Shown here in pieces: positions 15,682 to 23,269 of a stretch of DNA of 56,514 bases. The notes under the pieces were generated by a model that was not told the DNA's origin, did no database searches, and saw only the letters and a program-made list of their open reading frames with translations. Each line of letters opens with the position of its first letter. The stretch's first letter is position 1. Both the position numbers and the translations under genes were made by a program. Where the stretch lies: assembly GCA_900546915.1 (NCBI GenBank), contig UREY01000012.1, positions 1 through 56,514 of the forward strand, given 5' to 3'. This DNA is from an uncultured Eubacteriales bacterium (GTDB lineage: Bacteria > Bacillota > Clostridia > Oscillospirales > Oscillospiraceae).

Positions 15682-15960
15682 GTTGCAGCAGGCTTTTTCT
15701 GCGGAGCAGGGCCTGCGGTGAGAAGAGGCTCCACGGCAAAAACGCGGGAACGGTCTCTACCAAAGACAAGACGGGCCATGCCACGGGGGACTTTCCAATT
15801 AAGATAGAGACCAACCTGGCCACGTCCCCGGCGAACCGGCACGGCGCGTCATCCCGCCATGAAACAAAAATGGTTTTGCCCCGGCGCCGCACACGGGCAA
15901 GCGCGTTGACAACGGTGCGTCGGAAAGCCAAAGCCATGATCATACGCAAATGATAAGGAG
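15682..15960 (+). other. Long structured leader or small RNA region before ychF
   Basis: About 280 nt without a coding sequence follow a strong promoter. An 8-bp inverted repeat (GGTCTCTA near 15752 and TAGAGACC near 15805) encloses about 45 nt, and further GC-rich complementary segments are visible. It matches none of the riboswitch consensus sequences I know (TPP, SAM, cobalamin, c-di-GMP). It may be an independent small RNA or a regulatory leader of ychF. The rest of the interval 15446-15972 contains only the sdaA terminator and this promoter. Confidence 0.4.
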
Positions 15961-15972
15961 ATGCAGAGATCT

Positions 15973-17070
15973 ATGAAATTAGGAATCGTCGGCTTACCCA
16001 ACGTTGGGAAGTCTACTCTTTTCAACGCCATCACCAACGCCGGAGTTCCGGCGGACAACTATGCCTTTTGTACCATCGACCCCAATGTGGGAGTCGTCCC
16101 CGTCCCCGACGAGCGGCTCACCTGGCTCCGGGACATGCATCAGCCCAAGAAATTCACTCCCGCCGTCATCGAATTCGTAGACATCGCCGGATTGGTCCAG
16201 GGCGCCTCCAAGGGCGAGGGATTGGGCAATAAGTTCCTCTCCAACATCCGGACCACCGACGCCATCATCCACGTGGTGCGCTGCTTTGACGACCCCAACG
16301 TGACCCACGTGGAAGGCTCCACCGATCCCCTGCGGGACATCGACATCATCAATCTGGAGCTGATTATGGCCGATGCGGAAATGGTGGAACGCCGGGTGGA
16401 CAAAGCGCAAAAGGCTGCCAAAGGCGGGGACAAGCGGTTTGCTCACGAGGCAGAGGTATTCCAGGGCCTGCTGGCGCACCTGAACGCAGGCCGGTTGGCC
16501 CGGACCTTCGATTGCTCCGACGATGACCGGGCACTCATCGCCACCTCGGACCTGCTGACGCTGAAAAAAACCATTTACGCCGCCAACCTCTCCGAAAGCC
16601 AGGTCAGTCAGCCGGAGAGCTGCCCTTACTTCCTCCAGGTTCGGGCGCTGGCCGAACAGGAGGGGAGCCAGGTGCTGCCCATCTGCGCCAAGCTGGAGGC
16701 CGACATTGCCGAGCTGGACGATCCGGAAGAGAAGGCTCTGTTCATGCAGGAGCTGGGGCTTCGGGAGTCCGGCCTGGACCGGTTGATTCGCAGCAGCTAC
16801 GCCCTGCTGGGCCTCATCTCCTTCCTGACCGCCGGTTCCGACGAGTGCCGGGCCTGGACCATCAAAAAAGGCACCAAAGCTCCTCAGGCCGCCGGAAAAA
16901 TCCACACCGATTTCGAGCGGGGCTTCATCCGGGCTGAGGTCATCGCCTTTCAGGACCTGAAAGCCTGCGGCTCCATGGCCGCCGCCAAGGCCAAAGGCTT
17001 AGTCCGCAGCGAGGGAAAAGACTACGTCATGCAGGACGGCGACATTGTAAACTTCCTGTTTAACGTTTGA
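15973..17070 (+). CDS. ychF: Redox-regulated ATPase YchF (OLA1 family)
   Basis: This encodes 365 residues of the Obg-related P-loop ATPase YchF, which binds ribosomes and prefers ATP to GTP. G1 is GLPNVGKST near the N-terminus and G3 is DIAGLVQGASKGEGLGN. The G4 position reads NLSE instead of the NKxD of GTPases, which is diagnostic of this family. The C-terminal TGS domain ends EGKDYVMQDGDIVNFLFNV. The start at 15973 is preferred because the ATG at 15961 directly abuts AAGGAG. Length and motifs are fully conserved. It is a single-gene unit with a strong upstream promoter and a perfect terminator. Confidence 0.97.
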   Translation: MKLGIVGLPNVGKSTLFNAITNAGVPADNYAFCTIDPNVGVVPVPDERLTWLRDMHQPKKFTPAVIEFVDIAGLVQGASKGEGLGNKFLSNIRTTDAIIHVVRCFDDPNVTHVEGSTDPLRDIDIINLELIMADAEMVERRVDKAQKAAKGGDKRFAHEAEVFQGLLAHLNAGRLARTFDCSDDDRALIATSDLLTLKKTIYAANLSESQVSQPESCPYFLQVRALAEQEGSQVLPICAKLEADIAELDDPEEKALFMQELGLRESGLDRLIRSSYALLGLISFLTAGSDECRAWTIKKGTKAPQAAGKIHTDFERGFIRAEVIAFQDLKACGSMAAAKAKGLVRSEGKDYVMQDGDIVNFLFNV

Positions 17071-17124
17071 TACCCTCTCCGCCCAAGCGCGCCCGCCTTT
17101 TGAGACCATCCCGACAAAGCAACT

Positions 17125-17163
17125 AACAACCCGGCCTGTGGCAGTTCCACCGGCCGGGTTGTT
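17125..17163 (+). terminator. Terminator of ychF
   Basis: A perfect 12-bp stem (17125-17136 with 17152-17163) begins AACAAC and ends GTTGTT, 55 bp after the ychF stop, with the T-rich 3' arm serving as the tract. Confidence 0.8.
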
Positions 17164-17348
17164 TATGCCCTTTTGTGAATCATATGCATAATTTAGACGG
17201 TCTTTTCCATGCCCGCAACAAAGGGCGCGGGTCAAAGCTTGTGCAAAAAAAGGCGGCGCCAATACGCAGGTTCTTCCGCTGCCCAGCGGTTTACCCTTCC
17301 CCCCGACGGGGCAGAATCCCTTTACAAAACAATAAGGAGGTATTTCCC

Positions 17349-17753
17349 TTGCGACTGTGGAGATACGCTGTCCTCTGGTACCTGGGCGGCATGGTTTACA
17401 CCGGCATGGAGTTGCTCTGGCGGGGCTGGAGCCATGGGAGTATGTTTGTGGCAGGAGGCGTCTGTTTTTTGCTCATCGGTCACCTGGGTGAGATGGCGCA
17501 GCCCCTGCCCATCACTTGGCGCATGCTCATAGGCGCCGGAATCATTACCACCGTAGAGCTGGCAGCCGGACTGCTGGTCAACCGGGGCTATGAGGTCTGG
17601 AACTACAGCGCCATGCCGGGGAATTTTCTGGGGCAAATTTGCCTGCCCTTCACCCTGTTGTGGATTCCCGTCAGCCTGGCCGCCATTCTGGCCTACGATT
17701 TCCTCAATGTTCACCTGTTCGGCCTGCCCAAACGGCGCCATTTTTGGGTGTAG
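17349..17753 (+). CDS. Small membrane protein of the putative ABC transporter type IV (CmpB) family
   Basis: This encodes 134 residues from a TTG start at 17349, selected because AAGGAGG (17334-17340) lies 8 nt upstream. Four membrane segments are evident. The C-terminal half with GYEVWNYSAMPGNFLGQICL followed by a hydrophobic stretch is the recognisable signature of the PF06541 family (putative ABC-transporter type IV), common in Clostridia. Function is unknown. No ATPase gene is adjacent, so the ABC label should not be taken literally. It stands alone between ychF and an intergenic region with hairpins. Confidence 0.75.
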   Translation: MRLWRYAVLWYLGGMVYTGMELLWRGWSHGSMFVAGGVCFLLIGHLGEMAQPLPITWRMLIGAGIITTVELAAGLLVNRGYEVWNYSAMPGNFLGQICLPFTLLWIPVSLAAILAYDFLNVHLFGLPKRRHFWV

Positions 17754-17777
17754 CCTTCCCCCAATCGTCCCAAGCCT

Positions 17778-17850
17778 CTCCTGCCGGGTCGGAGCCGTTA
17801 GAGCGGTTCTATCACCGGCAGGAGCGCTACCGGCATCCCGCCTGTAGCGC
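17778..17850 (+). other. Two successive hairpins of unknown function
   Basis: Twenty-five bases after the preceding stop, a 10-bp stem (17778-17787 with 17815-17824) is followed immediately by a 7-bp stem (17824-17830 with 17844-17850). No T tract follows, so neither is a standard terminator. They could be the 3' end of the preceding mRNA or part of a structured RNA. The interval 17754-18197 otherwise holds only a promoter and the leader of the next gene. Confidence 0.45.
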
Positions 17851-17917
17851 CCCCTCACGGTTTCGCCTCCAGAGACTTTCCCCCGTAAAATCTCTATTGC
17901 ATTGCATACAAAAATCG

Positions 17918-17946
17918 TTGCATTCCTTTTCCATCTGTGGTAAAAT
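17918..17946 (+). promoter_or_regulatory. Promoter upstream of the gene at 18198
   Basis: TTGCAT (17918-17923) and TAAAAT (17941-17946) are separated by 17 bp. The predicted leader is about 245 nt long and contains a GC-rich hairpin region near 18020-18050. Confidence 0.6.
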
Positions 17947-18197
17947 AAAAACAGGTGATACATCAACAGAACAAACAAGCTCTTCAATTGTTTTCCAGCG
18001 AAAAGATCCCTTCCCAATGGAACCGGCCTGTCCCGGAACGGGCCGTACCCACATTCTTTCGTTCACTACCCCGTCATCTTGTATGCAGCGACTCCAACGC
18101 CGCCCTTTCTCCCAGCCGTGATTTTCCATTTTATCTTGGAAAACCATCCGGGAAACGCCCCTCCGGAAAGAAGACCGTCCCTGTGAGGTGCATCGAA

Positions 18198-18782
18198 ATG
18201 AAAAAACACACTTACATCCGCTGGATCGCACTGGGTATCTTCCTCGCCGCCCTGGTCATTTTTGTCGGGAAGTGCATCTCCCTGTACCCCGTCTACCCAG
18301 ATTTCAAAAAGGAAGTCCGCTCCTATGACCAAATTCAGCAGGCTCTTCAAAATCACCCGGAAATCTGCATGCCGGATTTATCCGATCTCTCCCTTACAAA
18401 TGAACACTTTTCATTGAGACTCAGCGACCGAACCCTTTTTTCCCATCCCGATGGCTACCAAATATCAGGTAGGGACAAAATCCATTTCAGCGTGGAAGTC
18501 AGTTATGTTTTAGATTGTGAAAAAGTAAGCCTCGACTTTTCGAGCTATGAATACACCTATCGAGGCATTTCATTGAAGCGCCGCCATTCTATCGTAGAAG
18601 AAAATATGATATTTACCAGCAATTCCATATTATTTTCTCTGGGGTCCTATGCATACTTCTTCGAAGCAAGCTACGACCACAGCAACTTAACGGAAAGCGA
18701 AATCGCCGCCCTGGACAGCGCCATACAAACCTCTCTTTTGGAATTGGTTTACCCGGTTGTGGACTCATACTTAGATTCGTAA
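18198..18782 (+). CDS. Membrane-anchored protein of unknown function
   Basis: This encodes 194 residues, with a start at ATG 18198 preceded by GAGGTG. A short basic N-terminus (MKKHTYIRW) leads into one membrane segment (about residues 9-27). The rest is a polar, probably extracytoplasmic domain rich in serine and tyrosine, without cysteines that would suggest disulfides or zinc. I do not recognise the family. Part of its C-terminal half is repeated in decayed form directly downstream (18815-19066), which shows a tandem duplication. The neighbouring SLH-domain protein is also exported, so a cell-envelope role is plausible. Base composition is poorer in GC than the flanks, hinting at recent acquisition. 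Confidence 0.7.
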   Translation: MKKHTYIRWIALGIFLAALVIFVGKCISLYPVYPDFKKEVRSYDQIQQALQNHPEICMPDLSDLSLTNEHFSLRLSDRTLFSHPDGYQISGRDKIHFSVEVSYVLDCEKVSLDFSSYEYTYRGISLKRRHSIVEENMIFTSNSILFSLGSYAYFFEASYDHSNLTESEIAALDSAIQTSLLELVYPVVDSYLDS

Positions 18783-18814
18783 TTCACAGAATCCCCTTAT
18801 CCCAATCAAATAAT

Positions 18815-19066
18815 TTGGGAAAACACCCCAGCACAGCTTCTCTCTTATTCTCCGACGTGACCGATACATCCGGGCGTTCTCACTCGTATCAGGAAAACTG
18901 TGTTCTCTTCTCGACTGGAGACTACTCTTACCATATTTCAGCGGCATATAAACCGGGTACATTGTCAGAAGACACGGTCTCCTCCCAAGGCAGTGCTACG
19001 CAAACAACCATATTGAGACGGCACGTAAATCTCAAGTGTCGCGTTTTTAATGGAGGTAATCTATGA
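18815..19066 (+). pseudogene. Decayed C-terminal fragment of a paralog of the upstream gene
   Basis: The readable frame contains YQENCVLFSTGDYSYHISAAY followed by TLSEDTVSSQGSATQTTI. This parallels VEENMIFTSNSILFSLGSYAYFFEASY and LTESEIAALDSAIQTSL in the protein at 18198-18782. The fragment lacks the N-terminal membrane anchor and a ribosome-binding site. It is therefore the remnant of a tandem duplicate. The 3' end carries GGAGG, which now serves the next gene at 19063. Confidence 0.65.
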
Positions 19067-20790
19067 AAAAGATAGCTTTGTTATTAATTGTATCTATAAT
19101 TCTATGCTCTTACTTCCCCTTGACAGCCGGCGCCTCTTCGTATACATACAATTCCAGCAATCACCCCGACTCACATTTAACCAACGATGAGGCATCCGTC
19201 TTGCAAGAAAAACTCATCGCTTACGGCTATGGGTTGGAACAGTTCACCTGTGATATTCTATACAGCCTCGACGATATGCCATCATTTATGATCGGTATAT
19301 CAAAAAACGGCTATGTTATTTTAGAGCGAAACACGTACCGTTTCTGTGAATGCGGGGAGGGAAATCCATATCGCGACTATATGGACAGCACGAAATATTA
19401 CGGCGGTGCAGCTTGCTATTTCATAAAGCCGGAGGAGCAAACCACAAATGCCAATTCCGAAACCATGTACTACGACATCCTGAGAAATTCCTATCGTAGC
19501 TTTGCGCCAAGCCCAGGTTCCAGTCAGGACCTAATCGAGCCAATTCAAAATGTTTCCGGCCCTACCAGTGTCACAATGACCGCAAGACTAAGCAACTGCA
19601 ATGATTACATTAAGAGAAAAGCATTCGGATATAACGATGATGACACCTGCTCTGCTGTTGCAACAGGAATTGCTCTAAATTATATTGCTTCTCAATATAA
19701 TATGAGCATTCTTAAAGATAATCATGTATCGGAGTCATTGAATGATCAACTTCCGGATGATGAACACCCTATATATAAATTATACCCAAACGCAAATAGG
19801 CTGCACAGATACTTGGTAGATACTTGCAGGATGGGCGCGGCAAGCTACGCCGACTCTATTGTACAACCCCTAAATGCCTATATCCAAGATGTGGTCCCAT
19901 ACTACTACGGGTACGATTTTTTCCTCCAGTGTATCCTCTTTCCCAAGGCATCCACGATCAAGGCAAATATACTGGACAACAAACCCGTCCTGATTACTAC
20001 GACCCTTTCCGCGCAATACCCCTTTCACACCATGTGTGTCTATGGTTATCGGGAGACCTCCGATGGTCCGCAGCTTTTGGTACATGTGGGCTGGTACAGC
20101 AGGGGAAATTTTGAGCTCCTCTCCGGCACTTCGGATTATTACCGTCACAAAGAAATTTGGATTAATGAGAGCGAAGCGACGTATGGGTATTACTTCTCCT
20201 TTACAAACCCCCTTGCGGATTTTACCGATATTCCGAAATTTAACACCTGGTCTTATCCCGGCATCTTATTTGTGGTAAACAGCGGAATCATGAACGGAAC
20301 CTCTGCCACCAAATTTTCTCCCGACCGCGCCATGTCCCGCGCCATGCTCGTCACCTCGTTATACCGCTTGTCAGGCAGCCCCGCCGTCTCTTATACCAAT
20401 TCCTTCTCCGACGTCCCGGCAAGCGCCTGGTATGCCGACGGCGTTGCTTGGGCATCCAAAAACGGCATTGTTACCGGTGTAGGCGGAGGAAAATTCAACC
20501 CCAACGGGAATGTAACACGGGAGCAAATTGCAACCTTTTTATTCCGCTACGCAGAGTACCTTGGTTACAACACCAGCAAGCGTGCAGACCTTTCCCGCTT
20601 TCCAGACTCCGGCAGTGTTTCCAACTTCGCCAAAGATGCTATGTCTTGGGCCGTCGCTACGGGAATTCTGAACGGCACAACCACAAACGACATCACCATT
20701 CTGGCGCCCAAATCTCCTGCCACCCGCGCCCAAGCTGCGTCGTTTTTGCTGCGTTTTGGAAAAGTGGTACTCCCCAGTTTACCCTATTAA
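19063..20790 (+). CDS. Secreted cysteine-protease-like protein with three S-layer homology domains
   Basis: This encodes 575 residues. A signal peptide covers residues 1-24. The central region has a papain-like arrangement, DDTCSAVATGIALNY (C196) and YPFHTMCVYGYRE (H322) with HVGWYS after it, resembling C39-like/C10 (streptopain-like) peptidase folds. The catalytic assignment is inference. Residues about 387-570 are three SLH repeats (KFSPDRAMSRAMLVTSLYRL, KFNPNGNVTREQIATFLFRY and a third near the end) that attach proteins to secondary cell-wall polymer. GGAGG precedes the start. The central part is AT-rich relative to its surroundings. It could be a cell-surface protease or an envelope-remodelling factor. 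An inactive binding module cannot be excluded. Confidence 0.8.
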   Translation: MKKIALLLIVSIILCSYFPLTAGASSYTYNSSNHPDSHLTNDEASVLQEKLIAYGYGLEQFTCDILYSLDDMPSFMIGISKNGYVILERNTYRFCECGEGNPYRDYMDSTKYYGGAACYFIKPEEQTTNANSETMYYDILRNSYRSFAPSPGSSQDLIEPIQNVSGPTSVTMTARLSNCNDYIKRKAFGYNDDDTCSAVATGIALNYIASQYNMSILKDNHVSESLNDQLPDDEHPIYKLYPNANRLHRYLVDTCRMGAASYADSIVQPLNAYIQDVVPYYYGYDFFLQCILFPKASTIKANILDNKPVLITTTLSAQYPFHTMCVYGYRETSDGPQLLVHVGWYSRGNFELLSGTSDYYRHKEIWINESEATYGYYFSFTNPLADFTDIPKFNTWSYPGILFVVNSGIMNGTSATKFSPDRAMSRAMLVTSLYRLSGSPAVSYTNSFSDVPASAWYADGVAWASKNGIVTGVGGGKFNPNGNVTREQIATFLFRYAEYLGYNTSKRADLSRFPDSGSVSNFAKDAMSWAVATGILNGTTTNDITILAPKSPATRAQAASFLLRFGKVVLPSLPY

Positions 20791-20822
20791 ATCAACGGAT
20801 AGTCATACCTCCCATTTCACCC

Positions 20823-20853
20823 ATGAGCCGCCCGTGAGGCGGCTCATTTTTTC
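20823..20853 (+). terminator. Terminator of the SLH-domain gene
   Basis: A perfect 10-bp stem (20823-20832 with 20838-20847) with a 5-nt loop is followed by TTTTTTC, 32 bp after the stop codon. Confidence 0.85.
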
Positions 20854-20882
20854 TTTCCGTGCGCGCTTCTCCGGGCAAACAA

Positions 20883-20930
20883 GACAAAAAAAGAGAGACC
20901 ACAGTCCTTTGTCGGCAGACCATGGTCTCT
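20883..20930 (-). terminator. Terminator on the minus strand
   Basis: An 8-bp stem (20894-20901 with 20923-20930) is followed on the minus strand by a run of seven T. It lies 245 bp beyond the stop of the lipoprotein gene at 21175, and a promoter-like sequence lies between. It may therefore end a separate small transcript. Confidence 0.65.
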
Positions 20931-21142
20931 TTCTGTATATTGTTGGGCTCCATCTGAGCGACGTCGGGTTATCCGCGAAATCCTCCGCAGCATCATCACT
21001 CGAAACCCCGTGGATGACGCTCCACACGCCAATTATCATACCATATTCTCTGCGCAAAATTGGGAGAACCTTAGACCATGGGCACCACAACCTTTTTCGG
21101 AAGCTCCGTCGCTTCCAGTTTCTGGTCAAATTATACCAGAAG
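20931..21142 (-). ncRNA. Candidate small RNA gene (promoter to terminator without a gene)
   Basis: On the minus strand a TGGTATAAT extended -10 element lies at about 21132-21140. It is followed by about 200 nt with no convincing reading frame but several complementary segments (for example GTGGA-N6-TCCAC), and then by the terminator at 20883-20930. Size would suit 6S RNA or another regulatory RNA. I could not match a known consensus. It could instead be an unusually long 3' untranslated region of the lipoprotein gene. Confidence 0.35.
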
Positions 21143-21174
21143 ACCCCCGAAAAATCTTGAACACTTTGTGAATT

Positions 21175-23037
21175 TTACCCTTTGGCCAGCGGCTCATAAG
21201 CCATCACCGCCTGGGCATACGAGGAGAAGGAAACCGGTTCCACCAAGGTCTCCCAGGGGCAGGTCTCCACTCCGGCGCAGCTGGGGAAGCAGGCGCGGAT
21301 CACCGCGCACAGGTACTGGGCCTTATCCCGAATGTGCGGCTCCTGAAACATGTCGGCGTACATGCTCTCCTCGCCGGCATACAGATACTCCAAAATCCGC
21401 GCCCGGTCCTCCAGGGGATAGCTGCGGGAGTAACTATCCAGGAACCAGATTTGTCCGCTTCCCGGCTCTTCTCCGGTAGCGGTGTAGGCCGGGTCGCTGA
21501 TTTCCAGGCCGTCTTCGTCAAAATAAGAGTAATAGTACGCATCCGGCTCCGGGGCAAAGGTCTCCCAGTAGGCCAAATAGTCGATCCCGGTTTCCTCGAT
21601 GCAGGCGTAAATCCGGTCTTCCATCACGTGCATGAATTCATGGGCCAGACACTGCTCAAAATAGGACTGAGATCTGGTTTCCAGCAGGTCCAGGTTCATG
21701 ACCACAATTCTCGTGGTGTCCATGGTCGTGCTGAAGCCATAGGCAGAGGCGACGCTCCCGTCGCCATCTGCAGACAGCTCGCCGGAGAGATACAGCTCCA
21801 GCCCTGTGACCGGCTCGGTTACCATCTCCTGAAAAATCCCCGGAGGATACCCCTCCATAAAGCAGGAAACCGCCTCCAGCGCCAGATAAATCGAAACGGG
21901 ATTGCACTCCGCCTCCCCCAAATAACCGCTGGGATAGGGATCGTTAAAGGCTGCGCCCGCCTCGCCGTAGAAAATCCGGACTCCGGTCTCCCGGCGCAGG
22001 GCGGCGGCGGCGGCCCGGTTGCGAGTCTCCAGCTCCTCCACCGTGAGGCAGGCGCAGGCAGTCTCCGACGAACCGTCCAGCCGATAGTCCCAGCGGTACA
22101 GATCCGTCGCGCCATTGGCATAAACCGCATAGACCAGGCTTTCATCCGTCAGGACGGTCATGACGCATTGCGGCTCCCAGCGCCGCCAGGCCGTCTGGTT
22201 CCAGAGGTCCAAAATCTCCAGATAGCCCTTGTCATCGGCCAGAAGAACCGTCCGCCCCGCCAGGTCCCGGAGGGTATCCCCCGCGCGGTCCGGCAGCAGA
22301 TAGATCTCGTCCTCGTCCAGAGGCCACACCAGCAGCTCCGTCTGCCCGGTATACACGGCGGCAGAGCCCGTCTGCCACAGCAGGGCCGGGTTGTTCCAGG
22401 TCAGGTCCGGCGTCAGCTCTCCGGTCCGTCTGTCCAGCCACGCGGTTGTCTCTTCCTCCCCGGCGCTCCAAATCAGGGTCCGGTCCACGCCGAAGCCGAT
22501 GAGGATGTGCTCCTGGTCCCCGGGCAACTGGTATTCCTGCCGGCTCCCGTTCAAAAGGTCCGTACACCGCACGGCGCCGTTCTCGTCCAACGCCCACAGC
22601 TCACCCGACTCCTCTAAGAGCCACTGCTTGCCCCAGCCCGGCTCCTGTCTCAGGCACTGCGTCAGCTTCTCATCATAGCGGAACGCTTCCCCGGTTTTCC
22701 GGTTCAAAAGAGCCACGGAGCCGTCCGTCAGAAGCTCCGCTTCGTAAATTCCATCCGGCATGGTACGCTGCCCCAAAAGCGCACCGGTTTGCAGATGATA
22801 CACCGCCACCTTGCAGGCCCCCGTATCCATCCGGTACACGGCGAGGCACCGGCCGTCCCGGCCGTCCAGGCATTGTATGGTCCCCCGAACCCCCGCCGTC
22901 AGGCTCACGCACACCGGTTGGGGGTCCGTGGGGGTGGAGGCAGCGGTTTCCTCCGAAGGCGCCGGCTCCTCTCGAAGCGCACACCCGGAACCCAACAGCA
23001 CAGCCAGAATCCATAATACAGCCAGGAACCTTCTCAT
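21175..23037 (-). CDS. Lipoprotein with repeat N-terminal domain and HExxH metallopeptidase-like domain
   Basis: This encodes 620 residues. The signal peptide ends in the lipobox LLGSGC (C19), predicting a lipid-anchored extracellular protein. Residues about 45-330 contain repeated short strands with aspartate and tryptophan (TGELTPDLTW, DKGYLEILDLWNQTAWRRW), suggesting a beta-propeller. The C-terminal 250 residues contain AHEFMHVMED, a zinc-binding HExxH motif (H476, H480), with a possible third ligand in the acidic region near 550. I do not recognise a named family. It may be an anchored metalloprotease with a substrate-recognition propeller. No partner genes are near, and guaD is divergent. 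A TATAAT box lies about 35 bp upstream of the start on the minus strand. Confidence 0.75.
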   Translation of the reverse strand: MRRFLAVLWILAVLLGSGCALREEPAPSEETAASTPTDPQPVCVSLTAGVRGTIQCLDGRDGRCLAVYRMDTGACKVAVYHLQTGALLGQRTMPDGIYEAELLTDGSVALLNRKTGEAFRYDEKLTQCLRQEPGWGKQWLLEESGELWALDENGAVRCTDLLNGSRQEYQLPGDQEHILIGFGVDRTLIWSAGEEETTAWLDRRTGELTPDLTWNNPALLWQTGSAAVYTGQTELLVWPLDEDEIYLLPDRAGDTLRDLAGRTVLLADDKGYLEILDLWNQTAWRRWEPQCVMTVLTDESLVYAVYANGATDLYRWDYRLDGSSETACACLTVEELETRNRAAAAALRRETGVRIFYGEAGAAFNDPYPSGYLGEAECNPVSIYLALEAVSCFMEGYPPGIFQEMVTEPVTGLELYLSGELSADGDGSVASAYGFSTTMDTTRIVVMNLDLLETRSQSYFEQCLAHEFMHVMEDRIYACIEETGIDYLAYWETFAPEPDAYYYSYFDEDGLEISDPAYTATGEEPGSGQIWFLDSYSRSYPLEDRARILEYLYAGEESMYADMFQEPHIRDKAQYLCAVIRACFPSCAGVETCPWETLVEPVSFSSYAQAVMAYEPLAKG

Positions 23038-23217
23038 TTTCCTCCCACCTTCCCCATATATGTTTGATTATAGCATAGCCCGGGAGGAAATGACAGAGGA
23101 TTTCGCCGTACCGGCGCAAATTCTCCGGGCGGAACGCCCAAGGGCGGTTTTTCCCCGGCGTCCGGCGTGAGATCCCGGCAGGCCGGGCCGATGCCGCCGC
23201 CAAGCGACGCAATTGGA

Positions 23218-23246
23218 TTGACAACACCACGCGCCGTGGATATGAT
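23218..23246 (+). promoter_or_regulatory. Promoter of guaD
   Basis: A perfect TTGACA (23218-23223) and TATGAT (23241-23246) are 17 bp apart, ending 24 bp before the start codon, with AAAAGGAGG in between. Confidence 0.75.
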
Positions 23247-23269
23247 GTACACGAAAAGGAGGTTCCGCC

